Assembly (NCBI GenBank): GCA_944327225.1
Contig: CALVGZ010000011.1
Coordinates: 1-62,372 of the forward strand
Origin: Candidatus Gastranaerophilales bacterium
GTDB lineage: Bacteria > Cyanobacteriota > Vampirovibrionia > Gastranaerophilales > Gastranaerophilaceae
Length of the DNA stretch: 62,372 nucleotides
Reading direction: 5' to 3'
The notes under the pieces were generated by a model. It did not search any database. It was not told the origin of the DNA and saw only the letters and a list, made by a program, of their open reading frames with translations. Made by a program: the position numbers and the translations under genes. Within the stretch, counting starts at the first letter, position 1, and every line of letters begins with the position of its first letter. Shown here piece by piece: positions 36,727 through 46,007 of this stretch.

Positions 36727-37639
36727 AATTTTCTTTTGCAAAATAAATATTTTCTTCTATATTTGCAAATTCTTTTTCTAACATTGAAAGTTTTTCATCA
36801 TCATATTCAGGATCGTAGTGAAAAAAGAAAAGTCTTTTTGCTTTTGACAATTTATAATTTTCTATTGCCATTTCAAAAGTTGAATGCCCGAATCCTTGTT
36901 TTGGTTGAATTGGATTAATATAATCCTGATAAGTATATTGAGCATCGTGTATTAAGCAGTCTGCTCCGTAAGCAAATTGGATAAATTTTTTATCGGCTCC
37001 GATATAACTTTCTTTATCTGTTGCATATATAAGTGTTTTCGAATTATATTTTATTTTTATACACAAACACCCATTTTTTGGATGTGCTTGAGTTTTATAA
37101 GCAGTAATTACAATATCATCATTTTTAAATTTTAAATCATTGTAATTTAAACTATCATATACTTTTGTAGAAGAGTCCTGAGAAATAACTATTACATCAT
37201 CTTCATTTAAATTTTTTATAGTAAAATTACTCCTTATTTCCTCCAAACCCAAAGGAAAAACCTTATCAAAAAGAATTGTTCTTAATGTATCTTCCAATTT
37301 CTCGTCATTTGTATTTAAACCAAAAAGATTTATTGTAGATGTTGGTTCAAATAAAGGTTTGTAAAATTGAAGCCCTTGTATGTGATCTTGATGTATATGA
37401 CTCAATAAAATAGTTGCATGATGCGGGACTTTTTTACCTTGTATGATCGCATTTTTTAATACATCCAAACCAACATCTATTATACCTGTTCCACTATCTA
37501 ATATTATGAGCTGATTACCGCAATTTACTTCAACGCACGCAGTATTCCCCCCAAATTTTAAAAAATTTATTTTGGGACTAGGATAAGAACCTCTTGTACC
37601 TCTAAATCTGACTGTAAATTTTTCACTGTTATCTTTCAT
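36710..37639 (-). CDS. Metallo-beta-lactamase-fold hydrolase
   Basis: A 309-residue hydrolase. FRGTRGSYPSP and LILDSGTGI are N-terminal landmarks of the RNase Z/phosphodiesterase branch. LLSHIHQDHIQGL is the HxHxDH dimetal site; further ligands are His in QAHPKNG and Asp in LIHDAQYTYQD, with a final His in GFGHSTFEMA. No signal peptide, so cytoplasmic. The branch includes cyclic-nucleotide phosphodiesterases; the substrate here is unknown. It lies 16 bp after the metallophosphoesterase gene in the same run. Confidence 0.8.
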   Translation of the reverse strand: MKDNSEKFTVRFRGTRGSYPSPKINFLKFGGNTACVEVNCGNQLIILDSGTGIIDVGLDVLKNAIIQGKKVPHHATILLSHIHQDHIQGLQFYKPLFEPTSTINLFGLNTNDEKLEDTLRTILFDKVFPLGLEEIRSNFTIKNLNEDDVIVISQDSSTKVYDSLNYNDLKFKNDDIVITAYKTQAHPKNGCLCIKIKYNSKTLIYATDKESYIGADKKFIQFAYGADCLIHDAQYTYQDYINPIQPKQGFGHSTFEMAIENYKLSKAKRLFFFHYDPEYDDEKLSMLEKEFANIEENIYFAKENYEIEL

Positions 37640-37655
37640 GGCAACTCTGTATTTC

Positions 37656-38786
37656 TTATTGTAACGTGTTTTCTTGTTCTATCTTTTTATTTTTTTTACT
37701 CTTTTTTTCTTTTCTTGTTCTATTTTTCTTTTGCTTTAAATCTTTATGTTCTAATAATTTTTTTACTTCACTTTTTTTAGTTTTAGCAGTTTTAGAAGCG
37801 TTTTTTATTTTATTTCTCTTATATCTGATTGATTTTGGATGTTTTTTCTTTAATACAAAACTTGTTTGTCTGTCTTTTTCGTATCCTGCTAATGTGGCAT
37901 AGGATATCACGCTTTGTCTGTTTTTTTCTTTTATATCTTCCAATCTTGTTGAAATAAAATCAAATTTAAATGAGACTCTATCTTTATAATTAACAATTTT
38001 TATATGACGGAACGCCATAGGATAAGTCACCAAGGAAGGAGTCGAAACAAAAACTATATTACCTATTCTCCTGATTTTTGCGGCATGATAGTGACCTGAA
38101 ACTACTACTATAGGATTTTTATATTTAATTAATATCTCATTAAATTCATCCGCATTTAAAAGTGCATGTTCTTGAGCTACAAAAGGTTGAACTGAAGGGA
38201 AATGCATTGCAATAAGAATTACTTTATCTTGATTTTGAGATAATTCATTTTCTAAAAATTGTAGCTGCTCCTGAGACAATTCGCCATTTGATGTATTTCT
38301 ATCTGATATAGTAGCATCAAGTACAATAATTCTATAATCAGTTTTTGGGCTAAACGCATAGAATGTATCTGAAAAAGTATAATTTGGATTACATTTTTTT
38401 ACAATATCCAAAACCACATCTTTTTCCAAGCCACCATAAGAAAGATCATGGTTCCCAAAAGCATTCAATGTTGGGTAATGCAACTTGGTTAAAAGAGTAT
38501 AATATTCCCTATAGTTATCAACTGTTGCACTATCTACCATATCACCGGTAAATAAAACAAAATCAAGACCCTTTATTTCGTTTATTTGTTCTATTGCATC
38601 TTTTAAAAGAACACTTGATGAGCCTAAAGCCTTGTATGAAGTATCTTCTCTATCAACTGAAATATGAGTATCTGAAATCTGAACAAAATCCAGAGTCATA
38701 TTTCTGAAAGAAAAAGCAAAACAACTCAAAGCACCTATTAACAATAGGCACAAAATAACTAAAATTTTAGATAATTTATTTTTCAT
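37656..38786 (-). CDS. Membrane-anchored metallophosphoesterase with Lys-rich tail
   Basis: A 376-residue calcineurin-like phosphoesterase. The N-terminal hydrophobic stretch (ILVILCLLLIGALSCFAF) is a signal peptide or anchor. The dimetal motifs are complete: DTHIS, FTGDMVD, AFGNHD, AMHFPS and VSGHYHAAKI. The last ~65 residues are extremely basic (for example KKNRTRKEKKSKKNKK) and lie outside the enzyme domain, suggesting binding to anionic surface polymer or membrane. It overlaps malQ by 11 bp. The natural substrate is unknown. Confidence 0.82.
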   Translation of the reverse strand: MKNKLSKILVILCLLLIGALSCFAFSFRNMTLDFVQISDTHISVDREDTSYKALGSSSVLLKDAIEQINEIKGLDFVLFTGDMVDSATVDNYREYYTLLTKLHYPTLNAFGNHDLSYGGLEKDVVLDIVKKCNPNYTFSDTFYAFSPKTDYRIIVLDATISDRNTSNGELSQEQLQFLENELSQNQDKVILIAMHFPSVQPFVAQEHALLNADEFNEILIKYKNPIVVVSGHYHAAKIRRIGNIVFVSTPSLVTYPMAFRHIKIVNYKDRVSFKFDFISTRLEDIKEKNRQSVISYATLAGYEKDRQTSFVLKKKHPKSIRYKRNKIKNASKTAKTKKSEVKKLLEHKDLKQKKNRTRKEKKSKKNKKIEQENTLQ

Positions 38787-40692
38787 TTACCAACTGTTCT
38801 AATTTTTCCAATAAATCTTGATGGTCTTTATAAAATTCCCATCCTCTAGCTTTCATAGCATAAATCATAGCTAAAGGCAAATTTAAAGCTTCGTTTGTTC
38901 TTAATTTTTCTTTATATAAATCTTCAAAATCACAAGGTAATCTTAACGTCCAATTAGGATCTCCTGAAGTTCCCGGAACATTATAAACTTCATTTATTCC
39001 AAAGAAATCTGTAAAGAAAATTTGAACATTTTGAGCTTTAGATGCAAAACACTCTACGAGTTTCATAAATGCAAAGAATTTTTCATCACTGTACATTTTA
39101 TGCCACATTTCGTCTTTATTTCCAAATTCGGAGCATAAATCCTCAATTAAATTTTTAATATAAGGATTTGCTTCTTCAGTATTTACAAGTTTTGAAGCCC
39201 ACATTCTAATCGGTTCGTTATCATGTGTTCCAACCATAACCCAAGAATTTGGAGTTATATTTTTACATCTATAGGGATGATCTTCCTCTTGAGTTACTAC
39301 AAATTGAACGAGTTTCATACCTTGAAGACCGTATTTTTTCATAACCTGAACAACAGGATAAGTTAAAGTACCTAAATCTTCAGCTATAATTGAATCTTTA
39401 TCAAGCCCTGCTTCTTTTGCCGATGCTATAACAATCTTTTCAATCATTCTGCCATATAAGGTTATTTGTTCATCATTTAAATTATCAATCCAACGTTCAT
39501 CATCAGGTGTTGCAAACTTACCTTCAATTGGGGTTTTATTAATGTTTTCCTCGCGAGCTATTGAATATTTTTTAAGTTCCGGATGAGTCGGCGAAGAATA
39601 CAATCTTCCTGCACCTTCTTCAACCTTTGGAAGATGTCCTTTTTTGTATACCCAAGGATCAATTAAACCAACAGTATGATCAATTCTAACTCCGCCGGGA
39701 TTTTCTTTGAACATTTTTGTATATAATTTTTTAAGTAAAAGACCTGCTTCACCAAGCGAACCGTCCCTATTAAACAATTTTTCAGGATTTATAACGCTAA
39801 AACCCCAAGCTTGTCCGTCTTTTGAAAAATAATCCGGAGGACAACCCAAACACCAACCATCCAAAAACAAAGATTGGTAAGCCCAATTATCCCTGTCTGA
39901 AAAAGCAACTTGCCTGTCTGCAATTAGTTTAAGCCCCAATTTTTTTGTATATTCAAGAGTTTCTTCGCTTTGTTTTTGAACTATAAATTGTTCTAATTTA
40001 TATTTTTCAATTGTGTCAAAATACTTCTTTTGAATTTCTTTTATTCTTTTTTCAGCCTGTTTTTTATCGGCTCTTCCAAACAATGTTCTATCTAGCTCAC
40101 TTTTCCATTGGGGCCAATAATCCGAATTGTTTTCAATGGATAATGCCTCATAAAGCGAATCTTTATCCAACCAAAAAGCATTTTCTTCTTTAAATATTTC
40201 AAAATCCTTTTTCATAGCTTTTGAGGCATTTTTTTTGAAATTTTTATAAAATTCATTAGCACACAATTCCATACTTTCGATAGCGTACACATAGGCTGCT
40301 TTATTTGAATTTTTATTAGGATTCATTTCGATAATTTTATCAAGTGTTTTTTGTGATAAAATTTTTCCCCATTTATCTGTTGTTAATTCTTTTAAATTTA
40401 TAAATAATGGATTTTTTGAAAAAACAGTTCCCGTATATGGAGAAGAATCAGAAAGCTTTGTTTTACCGCAAGGTCCTAATTGTACAGCACTAAAAACTCC
40501 TTTTAAATAATCAAACAAGGATTTTGCACAAGTTGAATTGTAAGTTCCGAAACCTATATTTTCATTATTTTTTGAAGGAAAGCTGACCCCATGCAAAATA
40601 AGAGCTAAATTTTTCTTTCCCAAAACATCAAGAGCCTCTTTAATTACGGCCTTATATTCCTTAGTAAACAGTTTTGATTCTTGTAATAACAT
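38776..40692 (-). CDS. malQ: 4-alpha-glucanotransferase (amylomaltase, GH77)
   Basis: A 638-residue cytoplasmic enzyme that transfers alpha-1,4-glucan chains. GH77 landmarks: GVRIDHTVGL with nucleophile Asp, IAEDLGTLTYPV with acid/base Glu, and VGTHDNEPIRMW with the stabilising Asp. The length is slightly above the usual ~500-600. AAGGAGAGG precedes the ATG. It begins 24 bp after the sigma factor stop, so the two are probably cotranscribed. With the GH13 enzyme at 10388-12793 it points to use of glycogen or imported maltodextrins. Confidence 0.93.
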   Translation of the reverse strand: MLLQESKLFTKEYKAVIKEALDVLGKKNLALILHGVSFPSKNNENIGFGTYNSTCAKSLFDYLKGVFSAVQLGPCGKTKLSDSSPYTGTVFSKNPLFINLKELTTDKWGKILSQKTLDKIIEMNPNKNSNKAAYVYAIESMELCANEFYKNFKKNASKAMKKDFEIFKEENAFWLDKDSLYEALSIENNSDYWPQWKSELDRTLFGRADKKQAEKRIKEIQKKYFDTIEKYKLEQFIVQKQSEETLEYTKKLGLKLIADRQVAFSDRDNWAYQSLFLDGWCLGCPPDYFSKDGQAWGFSVINPEKLFNRDGSLGEAGLLLKKLYTKMFKENPGGVRIDHTVGLIDPWVYKKGHLPKVEEGAGRLYSSPTHPELKKYSIAREENINKTPIEGKFATPDDERWIDNLNDEQITLYGRMIEKIVIASAKEAGLDKDSIIAEDLGTLTYPVVQVMKKYGLQGMKLVQFVVTQEEDHPYRCKNITPNSWVMVGTHDNEPIRMWASKLVNTEEANPYIKNLIEDLCSEFGNKDEMWHKMYSDEKFFAFMKLVECFASKAQNVQIFFTDFFGINEVYNVPGTSGDPNWTLRLPCDFEDLYKEKLRTNEALNLPLAMIYAMKARGWEFYKDHQDLLEKLEQLVNEK

Positions 40693-40716
40693 TATCCTCT
40701 CCTTAAAAATAAAAAA

Positions 40717-41382
40717 TTAATAGTTGTTAAGACCTCGTTTTTGTAAATATTCACGCACATGATTTAAAGAAGCTTGAACTATCCTTGTAATTCTGGAACT
40801 GGAAAGCCCGACCATTGTCGCAATTTGTTTTACTTGCATATTACGATAAAACCTGTATTCTACAATGGTTCTATCCTTTTGGGGTAATTTTGAAATTGCT
40901 TCTTTTATTAATTTGCTTAATTCTGATATTTCCGCTTTTTCGTCCGGTGTTGCTGATGTATCTTTTATAAAATCAAAAGGCGATTCATTATCGGAACTTG
41001 CTGCCATAATAGAATCAATCGATAAAATTGTTTCATAAACTGCTTCTCTAACCTTAGAAGGCGAAACATCAAGTGTTGATTGATTTTCAGAATACTCTTC
41101 TCCTGTTTCTTCCTCGCCGTCTTCTTTTTTGTGTTTTAAGGTATACCACTTGTAACGATTTCTAAGTTCATTTCTTATTGCCCAACGAACAGCCGTTGCA
41201 ATATAAGATGAATTATAATTTTGTAACTGTTCTTCTGTTTTATTTTTAAACAAAGCTTGAAGTGCAATAATACCTATTGAAACAAGTTCATCACAATCCA
41301 GCATGTGACTTGGAATTCTTTTATATTCTACCCTTGCAACTTTTTGTATAATATCGATATAGTCTTTTAATTTAGCTTGCAA
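40717..41382 (-). CDS. Sigma-70 family factor, FliA/sigma-28-like
   Basis: A 221-residue alternative sigma factor. Region 2 includes MLDCDELVSIGIIALQALF and ATAVRWAIRNELR. Region 4 ends in a helix-turn-helix (VKQIATMVGLSSSRITRIVQ) preceded by LPQKDRTIVEYRFYRN. The short region 3 and the domain order resemble FliA/WhiG. If it is FliA-like it could drive fliD and other motility genes. The start is a TTG at 41382 with a weak ribosome binding site; no earlier ATG exists. It heads a run with malQ, which is unusual for a motility sigma factor. Confidence 0.75.
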   Translation of the reverse strand: MQAKLKDYIDIIQKVARVEYKRIPSHMLDCDELVSIGIIALQALFKNKTEEQLQNYNSSYIATAVRWAIRNELRNRYKWYTLKHKKEDGEEETGEEYSENQSTLDVSPSKVREAVYETILSIDSIMAASSDNESPFDFIKDTSATPDEKAEISELSKLIKEAISKLPQKDRTIVEYRFYRNMQVKQIATMVGLSSSRITRIVQASLNHVREYLQKRGLNNY

Positions 41383-41455
41383 CTTTTGCTACCGTCTATA
41401 CTATCTATATAATTAAATTTTACTATCATAAATTAAATAATGCAAATAGGTAAAT

Positions 41456-42865
41456 TTAATGAACTTTTTCGTTTTTATATGCCCTGTGAGACATATAAGA
41501 CAAAATTGCACAAACTATACCAAAAAATATAGCCCAATATATGGCACAATGATAACCTTTAATAAATGCCAAATTTTCACTTAACCCATTTTTTAAAGCA
41601 ATATTTTTTGCAAAATCAAAAATACTTATAGAAATTGATATACCTAAAAGCATGCCGACATTACGAAACATAGCCAAAATTCCGGACGCTATACCCATTT
41701 TGCCCATAGGTGCAACGGAAACAATTAAAGCATTCACGCTTGGTTGATAGCAACCCGAACCTGCACCAATTAAGGCTTGTCCTATTATAATATTCCAATA
41801 GGTTAAATTCTCACCAATTGTTGTAAAAATGATATAACCCAAAACAATCAAAATTGTTCCGGTTGTCATTAGTATTGAACTGTGTAATTTTTTTGTTAAT
41901 TTACCATTCAATAGTGCAAGTACCATAAACATTATTGAAAAAGGCAATATTAAAATAGCCGTCATAACGGGACTTTTGCCTAAAACTTCTTGCGTATAAA
42001 AAGGAAACAACAATGCATTTGTAAAAAGTGCAAAATATGCAATTAAAAGTGCAAAATTACCGTATGTAAAAACTTTTGATTTAAAAAGCTCAAAATTTAC
42101 AACCGGATATGGTATTCTCTTTTCTTGAAAATAAAATATTACCGCAAATATCAAAAATAAAATACCAAAAAATATTATTCTATGTGACATCCAACCCCAA
42201 TCATGCCCTTTGGAAATTATCATAAGCATTGATAAAATCGTAATCAGCATATAAAACATCCCGAAATAATCAAACTTAAATTCTGATTTATGAGCAATTT
42301 CAGGTATGTATTTTTTTGAATAATAAGCTCCGATAAGCCCTATTATAATACTTGGTATAAATATTGAACGCCAAGAAAAAAAATGCATCAAAAAACCGCC
42401 CAATATTGGTCCGGACATTCCAGCTAATGCCATCAAAGCAGTTGAGAACCCAAGAGCCTTTGCCCTTTTATTACCTTTAAAAATAGATGAAATTATTGCA
42501 TAATTATTAGACAACAATATACTTGCACCCGTTGCCTGTATAATTCTTGATAAAATCAAAGTTGTCAAATTAAAAGAAAAAGTATTTAAAAAAGCCCCAA
42601 GGGCAAAAATTAAATATCCTAAAGCGTATAGATTACTTCTTGAAACTAAATCATTTAATTTTCCAAAAAGAGTTAAAAAAGTTGATAAAATTAATATATA
42701 TGCAGTAACTGCCCATTGAGCAGCATTTATTGAAATGTTAAAATTGTTCGCTATTTCATACAAAGCGACATTAACGGTATTAGAATCCATCATGGCAAGA
42801 AAACCGCCTATGGCACTAACAGTAAAAATAATCCATTTTAATTTTGTAGTTTCCTGACTAAACAT
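41456..42865 (-). CDS. MFS multidrug exporter (DHA2 type)
   Basis: A 469-residue polytopic membrane protein with about 14 hydrophobic segments. The N-terminal half shows the DHA2 pattern: MMDSNTVNVALYEIANNF, WAVTAYILILS, LSRIIQATGASIL and the antiporter motif SGPILGGFLM followed by FFSWRSIF. It exports drugs or metabolites by proton exchange; the substrate is unknown. It is a close relative in type to EmrB at 52837-54396 but has no adaptor gene beside it. There is no clear Shine-Dalgarno. Confidence 0.87.
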   Translation of the reverse strand: MFSQETTKLKWIIFTVSAIGGFLAMMDSNTVNVALYEIANNFNISINAAQWAVTAYILILSTFLTLFGKLNDLVSRSNLYALGYLIFALGAFLNTFSFNLTTLILSRIIQATGASILLSNNYAIISSIFKGNKRAKALGFSTALMALAGMSGPILGGFLMHFFSWRSIFIPSIIIGLIGAYYSKKYIPEIAHKSEFKFDYFGMFYMLITILSMLMIISKGHDWGWMSHRIIFFGILFLIFAVIFYFQEKRIPYPVVNFELFKSKVFTYGNFALLIAYFALFTNALLFPFYTQEVLGKSPVMTAILILPFSIMFMVLALLNGKLTKKLHSSILMTTGTILIVLGYIIFTTIGENLTYWNIIIGQALIGAGSGCYQPSVNALIVSVAPMGKMGIASGILAMFRNVGMLLGISISISIFDFAKNIALKNGLSENLAFIKGYHCAIYWAIFFGIVCAILSYMSHRAYKNEKVH

Positions 42866-42909
42866 AAATATTTGTTATTAACGCTTTCCGAATTAAAATA
42901 TTAACACTA

Positions 42910-43602
42910 TTATTTCTTAGAAGCAACAACAAATAAATTTTTCCCTAAAAAAAACGAAAAGAATATATCAAAAAATCTGCTTGAATTAAAAATTTTATCA
43001 TATAGTTTAATTTGAAACTTGTTTATATCGCCATGATTATTTTTAATATTGTCTTTTAAAATATAAATTAAAGTAATAAAAACTCCGAAAAAATCGCAAT
43101 ATCTTATTTTATCTATCTTAAAACCTGAAAGTTCAAGTTTTTTTGTTATCATTTTTTTGTCATATCTTCTATAATGTCCTGTTTTTTTATCCATTGAAGA
43201 AAAAAGCCAATTAAATGCGGGCAAATATAAGAAAATTTTTCCGTTATTTTTAAGCTTTGAATTTATTTTTAATAAAATTTCGACATCATCAAAAATATGT
43301 TCCAAAGTGTTCAACGAATATATAAAATCAAATTCAGCTTTTAATTCATCTAAATTTGAAAAAAATTTTATTTTATTTTCTTTGTTGTTAAAATAATTTT
43401 CATCATTATCCACACCAAAAATTTCAAGTTCTGGCATTTTATCTAAAATCATTTTAATAAAAAAACCGTCAGAACAACCAAAATCAAGAATTTTTTTATA
43501 ATAATTTTTCTTTATTATTTTCAAAATTAAATTTACAATAAAATTATTATAATTTTTTGCAAATTTCATTATTTCAAGATTATCTTTTGCTTGATATTCC
43601 AT
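42910..43602 (-). CDS. Class I SAM-dependent methyltransferase
   Basis: A 230-residue methyltransferase. Motif I is KILDFGCSDGFFI, the acidic loop IFGVDND follows, and YSLNTLEHIFDD is the motif IV region typical of Methyltransf_11/12 members. A hydrophobic C-terminus (FFDIFFSFFLGKNLFVV) resembles that of methyltransferases beside polyprenyl-glycan genes. The gene is divergent from the DPM1-like glycosyltransferase across only 36 bp. TATAAT lies 6 nt before its ATG. Confidence 0.82.
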   Translation of the reverse strand: MEYQAKDNLEIMKFAKNYNNFIVNLILKIIKKNYYKKILDFGCSDGFFIKMILDKMPELEIFGVDNDENYFNNKENKIKFFSNLDELKAEFDFIYSLNTLEHIFDDVEILLKINSKLKNNGKIFLYLPAFNWLFSSMDKKTGHYRRYDKKMITKKLELSGFKIDKIRYCDFFGVFITLIYILKDNIKNNHGDINKFQIKLYDKIFNSSRFFDIFFSFFLGKNLFVVASKK

Positions 43603-43638
43603 ATTTTAATTATATGTTGACTGTGTTATAATTTGCAA
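43603..43638. promoter_or_regulatory. 36-bp divergent promoter pair, both leaderless
   Basis: The minus-strand TATAAT (43609-43614) plus six bases leads to the methyltransferase ATG. The plus-strand TGTTATAAT (hexamer 43627-43632) plus six bases leads to the glycosyltransferase ATG. The hexamers are 12 bp apart, so each gene's -35 position falls in the other's promoter. The two polymerases should exclude each other. Confidence 0.65.
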
Positions 43639-44349
43639 ATGGAATATGAGATTGCGGTTTTAATACCCTGCTTTAATGAGGAAAAAACAATCCAAAAAGT
43701 TATAGAAGACTTTTTGAATGTACTTAAAGATTATAATTTTAAAATTTATGCTTACGATAATGCTTCGAGTGATAGCTCTGCAAGCATAATTAAAAATTTT
43801 AATAATAAAAGAGTAAAATACAAATTTATTAAACAAAAAGGGAAAGGTTATGTCATAAAGCAAATGCTCAGTGAAATTCAAGCAGATTGCTATATACTTA
43901 TTGACGGAGACGATACATATCCCGCTCAAAAAAGCCTTGAGATGATTAAATTAATACAAAGTGATAGTTGCGATATGGTGGTAGGTGACAGACTATCAGG
44001 CAATTTTAAAGAAAAAAATGAGAGACTTTTTCACTCTTTTGGAAATAAATTTATCACAAAGCTCGTAAACCTTTTTTTTAGTGCATCTTTAAATGACGTA
44101 ATGAGCGGATATAGAGCATTTAGCAAAAATTTTGTTAAAAATCTGAACATTTTAACAAAAGGATTTGAAATAGAAACAGAAATTACAATTTTTGCACTTA
44201 AAAACAATTTCAAAATAATTGAAATTCCAATAAATATAAAGCAAAGACCAAAGGGCAGTAAATCTAAATTAAACACCTATATTGACGGGTTCAAAGTTTT
44301 AAAAACAATTTTTTATTTTAAAGGTCAAAAAAATGAAAAGAATATTTAA
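43639..44349 (+). CDS. GT2 glycosyltransferase, dolichol-phosphate-mannose-synthase-like
   Basis: A 236-residue GT-A enzyme: YEIAVLIPCFNEEKTIQKVI at the start, YAYDNASSDSS, the metal site LIDGDDTYPA, and MVVGDRLSG. No C-terminal membrane helices, so it is the short DPM1-like form that charges a polyprenyl phosphate with one sugar. ATG 43639 is preferred over the in-frame TTG at 43633 because TATAAT is placed for it. It overlaps the following membrane protein gene by 17 bp; together they suggest a polyprenyl-linked sugar transferred outside the membrane. Confidence 0.88.
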   Translation: MEYEIAVLIPCFNEEKTIQKVIEDFLNVLKDYNFKIYAYDNASSDSSASIIKNFNNKRVKYKFIKQKGKGYVIKQMLSEIQADCYILIDGDDTYPAQKSLEMIKLIQSDSCDMVVGDRLSGNFKEKNERLFHSFGNKFITKLVNLFFSASLNDVMSGYRAFSKNFVKNLNILTKGFEIETEITIFALKNNFKIIEIPINIKQRPKGSKSKLNTYIDGFKVLKTIFYFKGQKNEKNI

Positions 44350-45940
44350 TTTTTCAATCCTATATTCTTTATTGTTTTCTTTTTGTTTGACAACAGGATA
44401 TTGCCTTGATAAATATGCGGATATTTTTAAATTTAATTTAAAAATATTCTCAATTGCTTTTGGTGCTATTTTTATAATTAGTTTTTTATTTTTAAAATTT
44501 TTACCCAAAATACAAAATAAAATCAATATAAAAATACCTGAAAAATTAGAAAATTATTTATTTAAACCAAATAAAAAATGTTTTTTCAGAAATTGGATAA
44601 TTATTTTAATTTGTTATGTACCGGCTTTTTTGGCTTATTTCCCGGGATTATTTACGTACGATGTTATATATCAGGCAAATTTTTTTATAAATCATGATTA
44701 TATTGAAATAAATCCTATTTTTCATAGTTTTTTAGTTTTATTGGTTTTAGTATTTGGTTTTTTCTTAAAATCTGCAACAATTCCGATTTTTTTTCTGACT
44801 TTAGTTCAAATGCTCGTCATGACGGCAATTTTTGCATACTGTATTTTTGTAATGTCAAAATTAAAAATAAATAAATTAATAACTTTATTATCACTCTTAT
44901 TTTTTGCTCTACACCCGATTAATCAAATGTTTTCTTTAATTTCTACAAAAGATACTTTGTTTTCCGGACTAATATTGCTTTACATTCTTTTTTTAGTTGA
45001 ACTTTTTTCTGATAAAAAATTTTTCTTTAAAAAAAACATCAATATACTAAAAATAATTTTAGTTGTTTGTTTTATGTTTATGTTTAGACATAACGGCTTT
45101 ATAGCATATATTTTAACACTACCTTTTATCTTATTCCCCCTTAAAAAATACAAAAAGGCTTTTGTTTGCTTTTTAGTACCTGTATTATTTTATTTTTCTT
45201 TTGGATTAATAAAGAAATCTTTTAACATAAAACCTCCGCCAATTGCTTCTTCTGTAGCAATACCTTTACAACAAATGGCAAGAGTCAGAAAATACCAAGA
45301 CAAGAACTTATCCGAACTTGATAAAAAAGCATTTAGACTAATTGTATCAAAAGATAAAGAACTTAAATATTTCCCATATAATGTTGATACTGTTAAAATT
45401 GATAATGAGATGTTGCATAGTGATTTTATCGAGCATTCAATCAGAAATAATCCCAAACTTTTTATTTCACTATATTTAAAATGGATGATTTTATATCCAA
45501 AAGATTATATTAATGCGTTTTTTCTTCAAACCTATGCTTATTATTATCCGATAGGAAAATATAGAACAATAGCGGAACACTTTTTTATTTTAACATATAA
45601 TCGTTGGGAAAATATTTTTGGAGTTCCTATTTATTCATATTGTTTTAACCCAATTTTAAGAAAATTTTATGACTCAATATTTTTATTTAATTCATTTGAA
45701 AAAAATCTCATAAGCTTTATTTTATTTGCAATGGGTGTTAATTTTTGGATTATTGTGAGCGGATTTTTTATAATGTTTTATAAAAAACAATATGATTTCA
45801 TTTTGCCGTTAATTATAATCCCCTTTTTATTTTTAACTGTATTGTTCGGACCTATTGCACTTTTAAGATATATTTACCAGAATTACATAATCGTTCCAAT
45901 TTTATTGGGTTTTTGTCTTTCAAAATTTGAAAAAAGTTAA
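44333..45940 (+). CDS. Polytopic membrane protein, probable GT-C type (DUF6020-like)
   Basis: A 535-residue protein with about 12 membrane segments. Loop motifs AYFPGLFTYDVIYQANFF, NPIFHSF and ALHPINQMFSLISTKD recall DUF6020/GT-C family proteins, which use polyprenyl-linked sugars. A soluble loop lies at ~300-370. It overlaps the upstream DPM1-like gene by 17 bp, which would supply its donor. The acceptor is unknown. Confidence 0.68.
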   Translation: MKRIFNFSILYSLLFSFCLTTGYCLDKYADIFKFNLKIFSIAFGAIFIISFLFLKFLPKIQNKINIKIPEKLENYLFKPNKKCFFRNWIIILICYVPAFLAYFPGLFTYDVIYQANFFINHDYIEINPIFHSFLVLLVLVFGFFLKSATIPIFFLTLVQMLVMTAIFAYCIFVMSKLKINKLITLLSLLFFALHPINQMFSLISTKDTLFSGLILLYILFLVELFSDKKFFFKKNINILKIILVVCFMFMFRHNGFIAYILTLPFILFPLKKYKKAFVCFLVPVLFYFSFGLIKKSFNIKPPPIASSVAIPLQQMARVRKYQDKNLSELDKKAFRLIVSKDKELKYFPYNVDTVKIDNEMLHSDFIEHSIRNNPKLFISLYLKWMILYPKDYINAFFLQTYAYYYPIGKYRTIAEHFFILTYNRWENIFGVPIYSYCFNPILRKFYDSIFLFNSFEKNLISFILFAMGVNFWIIVSGFFIMFYKKQYDFILPLIIIPFLFLTVLFGPIALLRYIYQNYIIVPILLGFCLSKFEKS

Positions 45941-46007
45941 CAATTAAAGACAAATAAAGGTTTTTGTAGTAATATTTAAACGCCGAAGATATAAAGGGAG
46001 TATGATG

